From an uncultured Ectothiorhodospiraceae bacterium (lineage in GTDB: Bacteria > Pseudomonadota > Gammaproteobacteria > Nitrococcales > Nitrococcaceae), in contig CAJXSH010000014.1 of NCBI GenBank assembly GCA_913061005.1, positions 1-36,200 of the forward strand: DNA of 36,200 bases, given 5' to 3'. The translations under genes were made by a program, and so were the position numbers. Shown one piece after another: positions 1-10,004 of this stretch; within the stretch, counting starts at the first letter, position 1, and every line of letters begins with the position of its first letter. The notes under the pieces are model-generated. The model ran no database searches, had not been told where the DNA came from, and was given only the letters and a program-made list of their open reading frames with translations.

Positions 1-85
1 TGGTGCCCGGAGTGGGACTCGAACCCACACGGCCAAGGCCTCGGGATTTTAAGTCCCGTGCGTCTACCAGTTCCGCCATCCGGGC
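1..85 (-). tRNA. leuZ: tRNA-Leu (anticodon UAA)
   Basis: On the minus strand this reads as a complete class II tRNA. The 7-bp acceptor stem GCCCGGA/TCCGGGC is intact, the discriminator base is A, and the CCA end is encoded at positions 3-1. The anticodon loop CTTAAAA (minus strand 53-47) places anticodon TAA at 51-49, and the long variable arm is typical of leucine tRNAs. It is the last gene of the tRNA-Cys/tRNA-Leu pair, in the same order as glyW-cysT-leuZ of E. coli. The gene reaches position 1, so its terminator lies outside the window. Confidence 0.97.
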
Positions 86-90
86 ATTGA

Positions 91-164
91 TGGAGGCTAG
101 GGCCGGAATCGAACCGGCGTACACGGCTTTGCAGGCCGCTGCATCACCACTCTGCCACCTAGCC
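91..164 (-). tRNA. cysT: tRNA-Cys (anticodon GCA)
   Basis: The minus strand gives a 74-nt tRNA with acceptor GGCTAGG/CCTAGCC, an encoded CCA (93-91), T-arm GGTTCGATTCC and anticodon GCA. It lies 5 bases upstream of tRNA-Leu and is probably co-transcribed with it. A good promoter stands just upstream (176-204), so these two tRNAs need not depend on the uvrC-pgsA transcript. Confidence 0.97.
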
Positions 165-175
165 ATCGAGGCCCG

Positions 176-204
176 ATCATAGCAACCGGCACACCAGCTG
201 GCGA
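176..204 (-). promoter_or_regulatory. Promoter of tRNA-Cys/tRNA-Leu
   Basis: On the minus strand the -10 is TATGAT (181-176), preceded by TGC, which makes it an extended -10. A 17-base spacer separates it from TCGCCA (204-199), which matches the TTGACA consensus at 4 of 6 bases. Transcription would start near 169, about five bases before the mature tRNA-Cys. It sits just downstream of the terminator at 225-256, which is why a second promoter would be needed. Confidence 0.65.
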
Positions 205-224
205 TGCCCGGGCTGACATCCCCG

Positions 225-256
225 AAACAAAAAACCCCGACCGGATCCGGTCGGGG
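225..256 (-). terminator. Intrinsic terminator after tRNA-Gly
   Basis: Positions 235-256 form a perfect 22-bp palindrome (CCCCGACCGGA/TCCGGTCGGGG). On the minus strand it is followed by six T (234-229) and then GTTT. This is a textbook rho-independent terminator lying 8 bases after tRNA-Gly. It would end the uvrC-pgsA-tRNA-Gly transcript before tRNA-Cys. Confidence 0.85.
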
Positions 257-264
257 TGATGTCT

Positions 265-340
<76 letters not shown>

Positions 341-352
341 AACAGAGCCGTT

Positions 353-380
353 ATTCTAGTGCGCACCGCTTTTCTGTCAA
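353..380 (-). promoter_or_regulatory. Promoter of tRNA-Gly, overlapping the pgsA stop codon
   Basis: The minus strand shows a perfect -35 TTGACA (380-375), a 16-base spacer and TAGAAT (358-353, 5 of 6 matches). Transcription would start near 346, a few bases before the mature tRNA at 340. The TGA stop of pgsA (379-377) lies inside the -35 hexamer, so the two genes share these bases. Confidence 0.75.
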
Positions 381-943
381 CCCTGTGACAGCCCGTCCAG
401 GGTCCGGATCGCGCCGCGCAGATAGAGCACCATCGAATACAGGGTCAGCCCGGCAGCGGCGTACAAAAGCACCAGCCCCACCGGCCAGGCGGGTATCCCC
501 CAGAGCTCGTTGCGATAGAGCAACAGCACAATGGCGATCATCTGCGCGGCGGTCTTGACCTTGCCGGTCATGCCCACCGCCACACTCGATCGCTGGCCGA
601 GCTCGGCCATCCATTCGCGCAAGGCGGAGACCGCGATCTCACGGCCAATGATGACCGCCGCCGGGATCGCGGTGAGCGCACCGGGTGTCTCGACCACCAC
701 AATGATCAATGCCACAGCGACGATGAGCTTATCGGCCACCGGATCGAGAAATGCCCCAAACGGCGAGGTCTGGTTCCAGCGCCGCGCCAGATAGCCATCC
801 AGCCAGTCGGTCACGCTGGCAAGCGCAAAAACCACCGCCGCCGCCGCGTTGGCCCAGGGCGTGGGCAAGAGAAAAAGCAGCCCCAGCACCGGGATCAACA
901 CAATCCGCAGCCAGGTGAGGATATTGGGCAGCGTCGGTTTCAT
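377..943 (-). CDS. pgsA: CDP-diacylglycerol--glycerol-3-phosphate 3-phosphatidyltransferase
   Basis: This inner-membrane enzyme makes phosphatidylglycerophosphate from CDP-diacylglycerol and glycerol-3-phosphate, the committed step to phosphatidylglycerol and cardiolipin. The CDP-alcohol phosphotransferase signature D-x2-DG-x2-AR-x8-G-x3-D-x3-D is complete, with D46, D49, G50, A53, R54, G63, D67 and D71. The rest is mostly hydrophobic with several membrane helices, and the protein is 188 aa, close to E. coli PgsA (182). The start was set at the Met beginning MKPTLPN because that aligns with the E. coli N-terminus. An in-frame ATG seven codons upstream (964) is possible, and neither has a clear Shine-Dalgarno. 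It lies 45 bases after uvrC, matching the conserved uvrC-pgsA-glyW order. Confidence 0.95.
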   Translation of the reverse strand: MKPTLPNILTWLRIVLIPVLGLLFLLPTPWANAAAAVVFALASVTDWLDGYLARRWNQTSPFGAFLDPVADKLIVAVALIIVVVETPGALTAIPAAVIIGREIAVSALREWMAELGQRSSVAVGMTGKVKTAAQMIAIVLLLYRNELWGIPAWPVGLVLLYAAAGLTLYSMVLYLRGAIRTLDGLSQG

Positions 944-988
944 GGCCGGCAGATTATCATGCAAAAGCCGCCATGCAGTGACCGGCGG

Positions 989-2809
989 CTAGCCATTGAG
1001 ATGGGCATGAATGCGCTCGGCGAGCGCCTTGCTCACGCCATCGACCCGGGCGAGGTCTTCCACGCCGGCGCGTTTCATCCCTTTCAAGCCACCGAATTGC
1101 TTCATCAACGCCTGGCGTCGTTTGGGGCCAAGCCCCGGGATTTCCTCAAGCGTCGAGGCCTGACGGGATTTGCCGCGCCGCGAGCGGTGCCCGGTAATCG
1201 CAAATCGATGCGCCTCGTCGCGGGCCTGCTGCAGCACATGCAACGCCGGCGACTCGGGGGGCAGACGGATCGTGCCATCACGACCGGCGATCATCAGGAC
1301 CTCCTCGCCCGGTCGCCGGCGGGGCCCCTTGGCGATGCCCACCGCCGTGACCCCTTCGATCTGCAGATCCTCGAGGATGCCTTCGGCCTGCGCCAGCTGC
1401 CCGGCACCACCATCAATCAAAAGCAGATCGGGCAGCTCCCCCGCCTCTTCCTTGAGCCGCCGATAGCGCCGCTCGAGCGCCTGACGCATCGCCGCGTAGT
1501 CATCACCGCCGGTGATCCCGTCGATGTTAAAGCGCCGATAGTCCTCTTTGATCGGCCCCTCCCGGCCAAAAACCACACAAGAGGCCACCGTGGCCTCGCC
1601 CCGGGTGTGGGAGATGTCAAAACACTCGATGCGGCCGGGAATGGTCTCGAGATCCAGCGCCTGTTGCAGGTCTTCGAAGCGACGCTCCATGGCCTGCTCG
1701 TTGCTCATCCGCGCGCTCAAGGCATGCTCGGCGTTGCGCTCGGCAAGCGTCATCCAGCGTCGCCGCTCGCCCCGCAGCCGCGCCGAGATATGCACCCGAT
1801 GGCCGGCGTCATTGCCAAGGGCTTCCTCGAGCAGCTCGCTGTCGGGCAGCTCGTGGCTGACCAATAGCTCCCCCGGGGTCTCCTGGCCGAGGTAGTGACG
1901 GGCGATAAAAGCGCCCAGTACCTCCTCGGGCGTGGTCTCCGGCGGGGCCTTGGGAAAGTAGCTGCGATTGCCCAGATTCTGGCCATCGCGGATGACAAAG
2001 ACCTGCACGCAGGCGGTCTGCTCGCGGATGCGGCAGGCAAGCACATCCACATCCCCTCGGGCGCCGGAGACGTACTGTCGCTCCTGGATGCGCCGAAGGC
2101 TGGTGATGCGATCCCGTAACCGGGCGGCGGTCTCGAAATCCAGCGACTCCGCTGCCGCTTCCATGCGCCCGACCAGCTCGTCGATGACCTCGTTGCTCTG
2201 ACCCGAGAGAAACATCTCGACATGGCGGACATCCCGGGCGTAGTCCTGCTGGCTGATCAGACCCACGCAGGGGGCGGTACAGCGTCCGATCTGGTGTTGC
2301 AGACACGGCCGCGAGCGGTGCCGGTAGTAGCTGTCCCGACACTGACGGACCGGAAAGACGCGCTGGAGGTGGTTGAGGGTTTCACGCACCGCGCCGGCCG
2401 ACGGAAACGGGCCGAAATACCGGCCCTCGCCGCGGCGCTGTCCACGGTGAAAGGAAAGCCGCGGAAAGTCCTGCTGGGTCGATAGGTAGATGTACGGGTA
2501 GGTCTTGTCATCACGCAGTAGCACGTTGTAGCGCGGCCGGTGTTCTTTGATCAGATTGTTCTCGAGGATCAGCGCCTCGGCCTCGGTGTGGGTGACGGTG
2601 ACCTGCAGATCGGCCACCTGCCCGACCAGCGCCTGGGTCTTGGCATTGTGGGCGCCCTTTCGAAAGTAGCTACTGACCCGGCGTTTGAGATTGCGGGCCT
2701 TGCCCACGTAGATGACCGTGCCATCGGCCCCGAACATGCGATAGACGCCCGGCCCGGTGGGCAGGGTCTTGAGGATGGGGTCCGGGTCGAATGCCGCTGC
2801 CGAAGTCAT
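989..2809 (-). CDS. uvrC: UvrABC excinuclease subunit C
   Basis: UvrC makes both incisions around bulky DNA lesions after UvrA/UvrB have located the damage. The N-terminal GIY-YIG nuclease domain is visible (GPGVY at 19-23, IYVGKARNLKRR at 33-44). A UVR motif for UvrB contact lies near residues 200-235, the RNase H-like second nuclease domain follows, and tandem helix-hairpin-helix motifs end the protein (from about residue 555). Starting at 2809 gives 606 aa, close to E. coli (610). An ATG at 2848 is in frame but would put the 2826-2855 hairpin inside the coding sequence, so I prefer 2809, which has GGGG a few bases upstream. It is first in a unit with pgsA and the tRNA genes. Confidence 0.96.
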   Translation of the reverse strand: MTSAAAFDPDPILKTLPTGPGVYRMFGADGTVIYVGKARNLKRRVSSYFRKGAHNAKTQALVGQVADLQVTVTHTEAEALILENNLIKEHRPRYNVLLRDDKTYPYIYLSTQQDFPRLSFHRGQRRGEGRYFGPFPSAGAVRETLNHLQRVFPVRQCRDSYYRHRSRPCLQHQIGRCTAPCVGLISQQDYARDVRHVEMFLSGQSNEVIDELVGRMEAAAESLDFETAARLRDRITSLRRIQERQYVSGARGDVDVLACRIREQTACVQVFVIRDGQNLGNRSYFPKAPPETTPEEVLGAFIARHYLGQETPGELLVSHELPDSELLEEALGNDAGHRVHISARLRGERRRWMTLAERNAEHALSARMSNEQAMERRFEDLQQALDLETIPGRIECFDISHTRGEATVASCVVFGREGPIKEDYRRFNIDGITGGDDYAAMRQALERRYRRLKEEAGELPDLLLIDGGAGQLAQAEGILEDLQIEGVTAVGIAKGPRRRPGEEVLMIAGRDGTIRLPPESPALHVLQQARDEAHRFAITGHRSRRGKSRQASTLEEIPGLGPKRRQALMKQFGGLKGMKRAGVEDLARVDGVSKALAERIHAHLNG

Positions 2810-2825
2810 GGCCCCATTGTAGCGC

Positions 2826-2855
2826 GCCCCGGATGGGTTTCGATCCATCCGGGGC
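2826..2855 (-). terminator. Hairpin between fumC and uvrC, possible weak terminator
   Basis: GCCCCGGATGG (2826-2836) and CCATCCGGGGC (2845-2855) form an 11-bp perfect stem with an 8-base loop. It begins 12 bases after the fumC stop codon. No T-run follows on the minus strand, so it may be an inefficient terminator, an mRNA 3'-end stabiliser, or part of the uvrC leader. Confidence 0.4.
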
Positions 2856-2866
2856 GGCTTGACCGC

Positions 2867-4261
2867 CTACTCGGCGCCGGGAATGCCCCCCTCGGTCAGC
2901 GCCCGGGGGTCGAGCAGCCGCTCGAGATCGGCATCAGAGAGGTCGGTCATCTCGCGGGCGAGCTCCATCAGCGGGCGGCCCTCGGCGTAGGCCCGCTTGG
3001 CGATGGTCGCGCCCAGCTCATAGCCGATCACGGTATTAAGCGCCGTCACCAGGATGGGATTGCGGCCCAACGCCGCCTCGAGGCGGTCCTGGTTGACCGT
3101 AAACCCGGCCACCGCCCGGTCGGCCAGGGCCCGGGCCCCGCCGGCGAGGATATGGATGCTCTGTAGTAGGTTCTGTGCCACCACCGGCAGCATCACATTG
3201 AGCTGGAAGTTGCCCGACTGTCCGGCCACGGTGATGGTGGTGTCGTTGCCGATCACCTGGGCGGCCACCTGGGCCACCGCCTCGGGGATGACCGGATTGA
3301 CCTTGCCCGGCATGATGCTGCTCCCCGGCTGAAGCGCCGGCAGGGCGATCTCGCCGAGACCGGCCAGCGGCCCGGAGTTCATCCAGCGAAGGTCGTTGCT
3401 GATCTTCATCAGACTGACGGCGACCACCTTGAGCTGGCCCGAGAGCTCAACGGCGGCATCCTGGCTGGAGAGGCTCTCGAAGCGATTATCGCTTTCACGA
3501 AAGGCGACCCCTGTACGGCGTGACAGGGCATCGGCCACCTGACGGCCAAAGGCCGGCCGGGCGTTGATGCCGGTGCCGACCGCCGTGCCCCCCTGGGCAA
3601 GGGCCTGCACCCGGTCGAGGGCGTCGCGCACCCGCGCTTCACCCAGACGAATCTGCTGTGCCCAGCCGCCGACTTCCTGGCCCAGCGAAACCGGCATGGC
3701 GTCCATCAAATGGGTCCGCCCGGTGGTGGTCACATCAGCCAACTCCGCCGCCCGGGCCTCCAGCGTGCCGGCCAGGTGGTCCAGTGCCGGGAGCAGTTCT
3801 TCGGCGCAGGCCACCGCCGCGGCCACATGGATCGCCGTCGGGATGACATCGTTGCTGCTCTGGCTCATGTTGACGTGGTCATTGGGGTGGACATCCCGGC
3901 CCAGCGACTGGGTGGCCAGATGGGCGATCACCTCGTTGGCGTTCATGTTGCTGCTGGTGCCCGAGCCGGTCTGGAATACATCCACCGGAAAATGCGCATC
4001 ATGATCACCGGCGGCGACGGCGTCGGCTGCCCCGATGATGGCCCTGGCGATATCGGCATCCAGATCCCCCAGCGCCTGGTTGGCCTCGGCGGTGCTGGCC
4101 TTGATCAACCCCAGTGCCTGAATGAACCGTCGCGGCATGGGCATGCCACTGATGCCAAAGTTGTCCACCGCGCGCTGGGTCTGGGCGCCATAGAGGGCCT
4201 CGGCGGGCACCTGCAGTTCGCCCATGCTGTCCTTTTCGATCCGGAATCCTTTATCGCTCAT
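2867..4261 (-). CDS. fumC: Class II fumarate hydratase
   Basis: This cytoplasmic TCA-cycle enzyme interconverts fumarate and malate without an iron-sulfur cluster. The fumarase/aspartase signature GSSIMPGKVNP is near residues 313-323. The catalytic-histidine segment GRTHLMDAMP is near 181-190, and the N-terminus (KDSMGELQVP, LYGAQTQRAVDNF) is of the FumC type rather than aspartase. Length 464 aa matches E. coli FumC (467). The second of two adjacent ATGs was chosen because GGAG sits six bases upstream of it; the first ATG (4264) almost touches the Shine-Dalgarno. It is transcribed divergently from purB across about 56 bases and is followed by a hairpin before uvrC. Confidence 0.96.
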   Translation of the reverse strand: MSDKGFRIEKDSMGELQVPAEALYGAQTQRAVDNFGISGMPMPRRFIQALGLIKASTAEANQALGDLDADIARAIIGAADAVAAGDHDAHFPVDVFQTGSGTSSNMNANEVIAHLATQSLGRDVHPNDHVNMSQSSNDVIPTAIHVAAAVACAEELLPALDHLAGTLEARAAELADVTTTGRTHLMDAMPVSLGQEVGGWAQQIRLGEARVRDALDRVQALAQGGTAVGTGINARPAFGRQVADALSRRTGVAFRESDNRFESLSSQDAAVELSGQLKVVAVSLMKISNDLRWMNSGPLAGLGEIALPALQPGSSIMPGKVNPVIPEAVAQVAAQVIGNDTTITVAGQSGNFQLNVMLPVVAQNLLQSIHILAGGARALADRAVAGFTVNQDRLEAALGRNPILVTALNTVIGYELGATIAKRAYAEGRPLMELAREMTDLSDADLERLLDPRALTEGGIPGAE

Positions 4262-4284
4262 CATCCTCTCCAGGCTTTTAGTAA

Positions 4285-6264
<1,980 letters not shown>

Positions 6265-6268
<4 letters not shown>

Positions 6269-7599
6269 CGGCCCCGGGAGAAAACGGCCATCGCCTCGGC
6301 GTGGCCGGTGTGCGGAAACATATCCATCAGGCCCACCTGCTCCAGCCGGTAGCCATGCTCATGCACCAGGATGCCGGCATCCCGGGCGAGTGTGGCCGGC
6401 CCGCAGGAGACATAGACAATACGCTGCGGCGCCAGCCGGGCGATGCCGGGCAGCACTTCCAGTGCGCCGGACCGCGGCGGGTCGAGCAGCACCCGATCCA
6501 CCGGCCCACCCAGCCACTCGGCGCTGGGGCTGAGTTGGGTCAGATCCGCCGCGGCGAAACGGGCATTGGCCACACCATTGGCGGCCGCGTTTTCCTGGCC
6601 GCGGGCGACCAGGGCCTCGTCCCCCTCGAGCCCGATCACCTCACCGGCCCGGGTCGCCAGCGGCAGGGTAAAGTTGCCAAGCCCGCAGAAAAGGTCCAGG
6701 ACACGACTGTCCGGCGCCGGGGCCAGCAGCTCCACCGCCTGGCTGACCATCGCCCGGTTGATCGCCGCATTGACCTGGGTGAAGTCGGTGGGGGCAAAAG
6801 CAAACGTCAACCCGAACGCCGGCAGCGCGTAGTGCAACCGATCATGCCCATGACCGATGGGGGCGACGGTCTGCTCGTTGCCGGGTTGCTCATAAACCCG
6901 CACGCTGTGCGTCTTCCCGAAGGCAATCAGCGCTTCCCGGTCGCCGGCAGACAGCGTCCGGAGGTTACGAAAGACAAGGCCGACGGCATCATCGCCGGCG
7001 GCGACTTCGATCTGCGCAATCCGGTCCGGAATGCTCAGGCCGCGAATCAATGTGGATAGCGCCGGCAACAGCGCGCCGACCCGCTCGTCGAGCACACCGC
7101 AGCTGTCGATATCGGCGATAAAGGGGCTGAAGCGCTCGCGAAACCCCACCAGGACCCGATCGCCCTTGCGCGGGACATATTTGACCCCCAGGCGTGCCCG
7201 ACGCCGATAACCCTGGACCGGGCCGGTGATCGGCGCCAGCCAGCGCTCGGGTGTCACCCCGCCGGTGCGCGTCAGCAGGCTCTCCAGGCTTTGCGCCTTG
7301 TGCCGGATCTGCGCCTCGGGGTCGAGATGCTGCAGGCTGCAACCGCCGCAGACACCGGCATGGGGACAAGGCGGGTCGACGCGCTCGGCCGCCGGCTCGT
7401 GTACCGAGAGGGCCTGGCCTTCATCCTGCTGCCGGCGGCGCTTGTGGATCTTTGCCTCGACCGTCTCCCCCGGCAGCGCGCCCTGGATAAACGCCACACG
7501 CCCGTTGTGATGGGCAATCCCCCGGCCCTCATGGCTGAGCGTCTCAATATCGAGCGTCACGGGCTCTTTGGGCAGCCGCCGACCACGCCGTCCGCCCAT
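6265..7599 (-). CDS. rlmD: 23S rRNA (uracil(1939)-C(5))-methyltransferase
   Basis: RlmD methylates U1939 of 23S rRNA using S-adenosylmethionine. An N-terminal TRAM RNA-binding domain (about residues 8-65) is followed by four cysteines for a 4Fe-4S cluster: C78, C84 and C87 in CPHAGVCGGC, and C167. The C-terminal SAM domain has VLDLFCGLGNFTLPL, LLDPPRSG and the catalytic-cysteine motif YVSCGPATLARD. The protein is 444 aa, near E. coli RlmD (433). The upstream exonuclease gene ends 3 bases before the start, and the end overlaps nudF by 4 bases. RlmC and TrmA share the fold, but the cluster plus TRAM combination favours RlmD. Confidence 0.93.
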
Positions 7600-7602
7600 C
7601 GA

Positions 7603-8373
7603 TCAGCGGTCCCAGGCTTCGAGAAAACGGTTCAAATGCGGTTTATCCGCCTCGGTCAATGCATCGCGGAGTCGCCGGCACTCGGTCTCGTAGCCGCTGG
7701 CGTCCAGGCCACCGCGCATCCACTCAAAGCGCAACCACAGCAGATAGGTATTGAGCACATCGTGTTCGCAATAATCACGCACCGCGGCAAAGTCGCCCTG
7801 CTCGATATGCTCGCGCACCGCCGCGCCGCTCATGCCCAGCTTGCCCGGGAATCCGCACAGCGTGGCGACCTGATCGAGCGGTGCCACCGCCCGGGCCGAA
7901 AACCCCGCCAGGACATCCATTAAATCGGTATGCCGGTCGTGGAAGCGATTGTGGTAGTTGTTGTACCGAAAGCTCCGGTCCTGGTCGCCGGTGTCCCAGT
8001 AGCGCGGCGCACTGATGCCATGCATCAACGCCCGGTAATGCAGTACTGGCAGGTCAAACCCGCCGCCATTCCAGCTCACCAGACGCGGGACGTAGCGCTC
8101 GATGCCGTCAAAGAAACGCTCGATGAGTGAGGCCTCGTCATTGCCGCCCTCCCCCAGCGAGAAGACGGTGAATTTCTCGCCAATTTTCGCCGCCACCGAG
8201 ATCACCACGATCCGGTGCAGGGGCAGACGCAGGAAATCGTTGCCGGTCTCTTCGCGCCGCAGCGCGAGCATGGCCTCGGCGGCATCATGATCGTCCAGCC
8301 CATCGAGTCCGTGGAGCCGCCGGCCGCCGGCGACATCGGGGACGGTCTCGATGTCAAAGGCGAAGATATTCAT
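7603..8373 (-). CDS. 3'-5' exonuclease of the PolB-like DEDD type
   Basis: This 256-aa protein matches the stand-alone exonuclease family related to the proofreading domain of family B DNA polymerases. Exo I is FAFDIET with D7 and E9, Exo II is SWNGGGFDLPVL, and Exo III is the YCEHDVLNTYLL segment, giving a complete set of acidic residues for a two-metal exonuclease. Substrate and role are not established from sequence, and no polymerase domain is attached. The start codon overlaps the cysM stop (ATGA) and the stop is 3 bases before rlmD, so it belongs to the same transcript. The conserved DEDD fold makes the nuclease call firm; a DNA rather than RNA substrate is inferred. Confidence 0.88.
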   Translation of the reverse strand: MNIFAFDIETVPDVAGGRRLHGLDGLDDHDAAEAMLALRREETGNDFLRLPLHRIVVISVAAKIGEKFTVFSLGEGGNDEASLIERFFDGIERYVPRLVSWNGGGFDLPVLHYRALMHGISAPRYWDTGDQDRSFRYNNYHNRFHDRHTDLMDVLAGFSARAVAPLDQVATLCGFPGKLGMSGAAVREHIEQGDFAAVRDYCEHDVLNTYLLWLRFEWMRGGLDASGYETECRRLRDALTEADKPHLNRFLEAWDR

Positions 8374-9263
8374 CGATCCGGAAAGACGCCGCTTGAGAGA
8401 TAACGATCGCCCCGGTCGCAGACAATGCTCACGATGGTGGCATTCTCGACCTCGCGGGCGATCTGCAGCGCCGCCCAGAGGGTCCCGCCACTGGAGATGC
8501 CGGCAAGAATCCCTTCCTCGGCGGCAAGCCGCCGGGTCATCTCCTCGGCCTCGTCCTGGGCAACCTCAACGACACGGTCTACCCGGTGTGATTCGTAGAT
8601 GGCCGGCAGGTAGGCCTCGGGCCATTTGCGAATCCCCGGAATGCTGGCGCCCTCACGGGGCTGGGCACCGATGATCTGGATGGCGGGGTTCTGCGCTTTG
8701 AGATAGCGCGAGACGCCCATGGTGGTGCCGGTGGTTCCCATCGAGGCCACAAAATGGGTGACCGTCCCGGCGGTGTCACGCCAGACCTCGGGGCCGGTGC
8801 CGTTGTAGTGGGCGCCCCAGTTATCGGGATTGGCGAACTGATCCAGCACCCGGCCGCGGCCTTCGGCCTGCAGGCGCATGGCCAGGTCCCGGGCGCCCTC
8901 CATGCCCTCGTCCTTGGTGACCAGCATCAGCTCGGCGCCGTAGGCACGCATCGAGGCGCGGCGTTCCATGGTCATGTTCTCGGGCATGATCAGCACCATG
9001 CGATAGCCCTTGACCGCCGCCGCCATCGCCAGGGCGATGCCCGTATTGCCGCTGGTCGCCTCGATGAGGGTATCACCGGGGCGGATTTCACCGCGGGCTT
9101 CGGCCTGGGTGATCATGTTGAGCGCCGGGCGATCCTTGACCGAACCGGCCGGGTTGTTGCCCTCGAGCTTGAGCAACACCGTGTTGGATCCGGTATCCGC
9201 CAGTCGCTGGAGCTGCACCAGGGGGGTATTGCCGACGCACTGATCAACGGTTGGATAACGCAT
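8370..9263 (-). CDS. cysM: Cysteine synthase B (O-acetylserine sulfhydrylase)
   Basis: A PLP enzyme that makes cysteine from O-acetylserine and sulfide or thiosulfate. The PLP-lysine is K43 in NNPAGSVKDRPALNM, the phosphate/substrate loop EATSGNTGIAL is at 68-78, and SMGTTGTTMGVSRYLK is also present. At 297 aa it matches CysM (303 in E. coli), and the ending SIVCDRGDRYLSSGVF is typical of CysM rather than CysK. The reading frame stays open a further 71 codons upstream to 9476, but that extension lies antisense to trmO and has no family similarity. The Met at 9263 aligns with CysM starts, and a perfect TATAAT lies 17 bases upstream. First gene of a four-gene unit. Confidence 0.93.
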   Translation of the reverse strand: MRYPTVDQCVGNTPLVQLQRLADTGSNTVLLKLEGNNPAGSVKDRPALNMITQAEARGEIRPGDTLIEATSGNTGIALAMAAAVKGYRMVLIMPENMTMERRASMRAYGAELMLVTKDEGMEGARDLAMRLQAEGRGRVLDQFANPDNWGAHYNGTGPEVWRDTAGTVTHFVASMGTTGTTMGVSRYLKAQNPAIQIIGAQPREGASIPGIRKWPEAYLPAIYESHRVDRVVEVAQDEAEEMTRRLAAEEGILAGISSGGTLWAALQIAREVENATIVSIVCDRGDRYLSSGVFPDR

Positions 9264-9279
9264 GTGCGGATTGTAAATC

Positions 9280-9285
9280 ATTATA
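9280..9285 (-). promoter_or_regulatory. -10 element of the cysM unit
   Basis: On the minus strand 9285-9280 is a perfect TATAAT. A transcript would start near 9273, leaving a leader of only about 10 bases before the cysM ATG at 9263. No convincing -35 was found at 16-18 bases; it would fall inside the first codons of trmO. Confidence 0.5.
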
Positions 9286-9287
9286 CT
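9282..9287 (+). promoter_or_regulatory. -10-like element of trmO, overlapping the cysM -10
   Basis: The plus strand carries TATACT (5 of 6 matches) at 9282-9287, sharing four bases with the cysM -10 on the other strand. The usual -10 to start distance would place transcription at or next to the trmO ATG (9294), giving a leaderless or nearly leaderless mRNA. No good -35 is visible. Confidence 0.35.
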
Positions 9288-9293
9288 TTGGCC

Positions 9294-9995
9294 ATGCAGA
9301 TCGAACCGATTGCCACCATCCGCAGTGACTTCGAGGCCCGTTTCGGGACACCTCGCCAGCCGGGCCTGGTGCCCGAGGCCCGGGCCGAAGTGGTGCTCAC
9401 ACCGCCCTATGCCCACCCCGAGGCGCTGCGCGGTCTGGAGGACTGCACCGATATCTGGCTTGTCTTTGGCTTTCACGCCATGCCCGCCGGTGACTGGCGA
9501 CCCACCGTCCGCCCGCCCCGGCTGGGTGGCAATCAGCGTCTCGGCGTTTTTGCCACCCGCTCGCCCTATCGGCCCAATCGGCTGGGATTGTCACTGGTCC
9601 GGCTCGAGGGCCGCCTCAGCGGACCCGCCGTGGGCCTGGCCATTTCCGGCCAGGACCTCATGGATGGCACCCCGGTTTACGATATCAAGCCCTATCTGCC
9701 CGCCATTGAATCCCGCCCGGCGGCCATCCCACCCAGCGGGTTCGAGAAAACACCGAACGGACTGCCGGTGACCTGGGAGACGGCCGCCCGTCACAGCGCC
9801 ATGCGCCACGGTGAGTCGCTGGTGCGACTAATCGAGCAGACCATCGCCGCCGACCCGCGCCCGGCCTATCACCGGCGTCGGGCCGACGAGCGCTACGGCA
9901 TGACCTTACTCGGCCACGAGGTGCGCTGGCGGGTGGTCGATGAAACGGCGCGGATCACCGAGGTCGGCCCGCGGGATCCGGCCCGCGAGGCCTAG
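9294..9995 (+). CDS. trmO: tRNA (N6-threonylcarbamoyladenosine(37)-N6)-methyltransferase TrmO
   Basis: TrmO (YaeB/TsaA family) adds an N6-methyl group to t6A37 of threonine tRNAs using SAM. The 233-aa product matches the E. coli protein in length (235). It shows the family blocks IATIRSDFEARFGTPRQPG at the N-terminus, LEDCTDIWLVFGFH, the basic FATRSPYRPNRLGLSLVRL and the C-terminal DERYGMTLLGHEVRW. The ATG at 9294 is at the family start; the open frame upstream is antisense to cysM. It is divergent from cysM over only 30 bases. Its stop is 9 bases from the convergent S15-type hydrolase gene. Confidence 0.92.
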   Translation: MQIEPIATIRSDFEARFGTPRQPGLVPEARAEVVLTPPYAHPEALRGLEDCTDIWLVFGFHAMPAGDWRPTVRPPRLGGNQRLGVFATRSPYRPNRLGLSLVRLEGRLSGPAVGLAISGQDLMDGTPVYDIKPYLPAIESRPAAIPPSGFEKTPNGLPVTWETAARHSAMRHGESLVRLIEQTIAADPRPAYHRRRADERYGMTLLGHEVRWRVVDETARITEVGPRDPAREA

Positions 9996-10004
9996 CGCCG
10001 TGGC

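Noticed and set aside
959-1867. Long plus-strand open frame of 302 codons
   Set aside because: It lies wholly antisense to uvrC, has no family similarity and reflects high-GC codon bias. uvrC shows full-length domain conservation.
2867-4261. Aspartate ammonia-lyase as an alternative for fumC
   Set aside because: The N-terminal KDSMGELQVP and YGAQTQRAVDNF segments are of the fumarase type. The shared lyase signature alone would not decide, but these do.
8754-9293. N-terminal extension of trmO
   Set aside because: The frame stays open upstream but is antisense to cysM. The family start is at the ATG at 9294.
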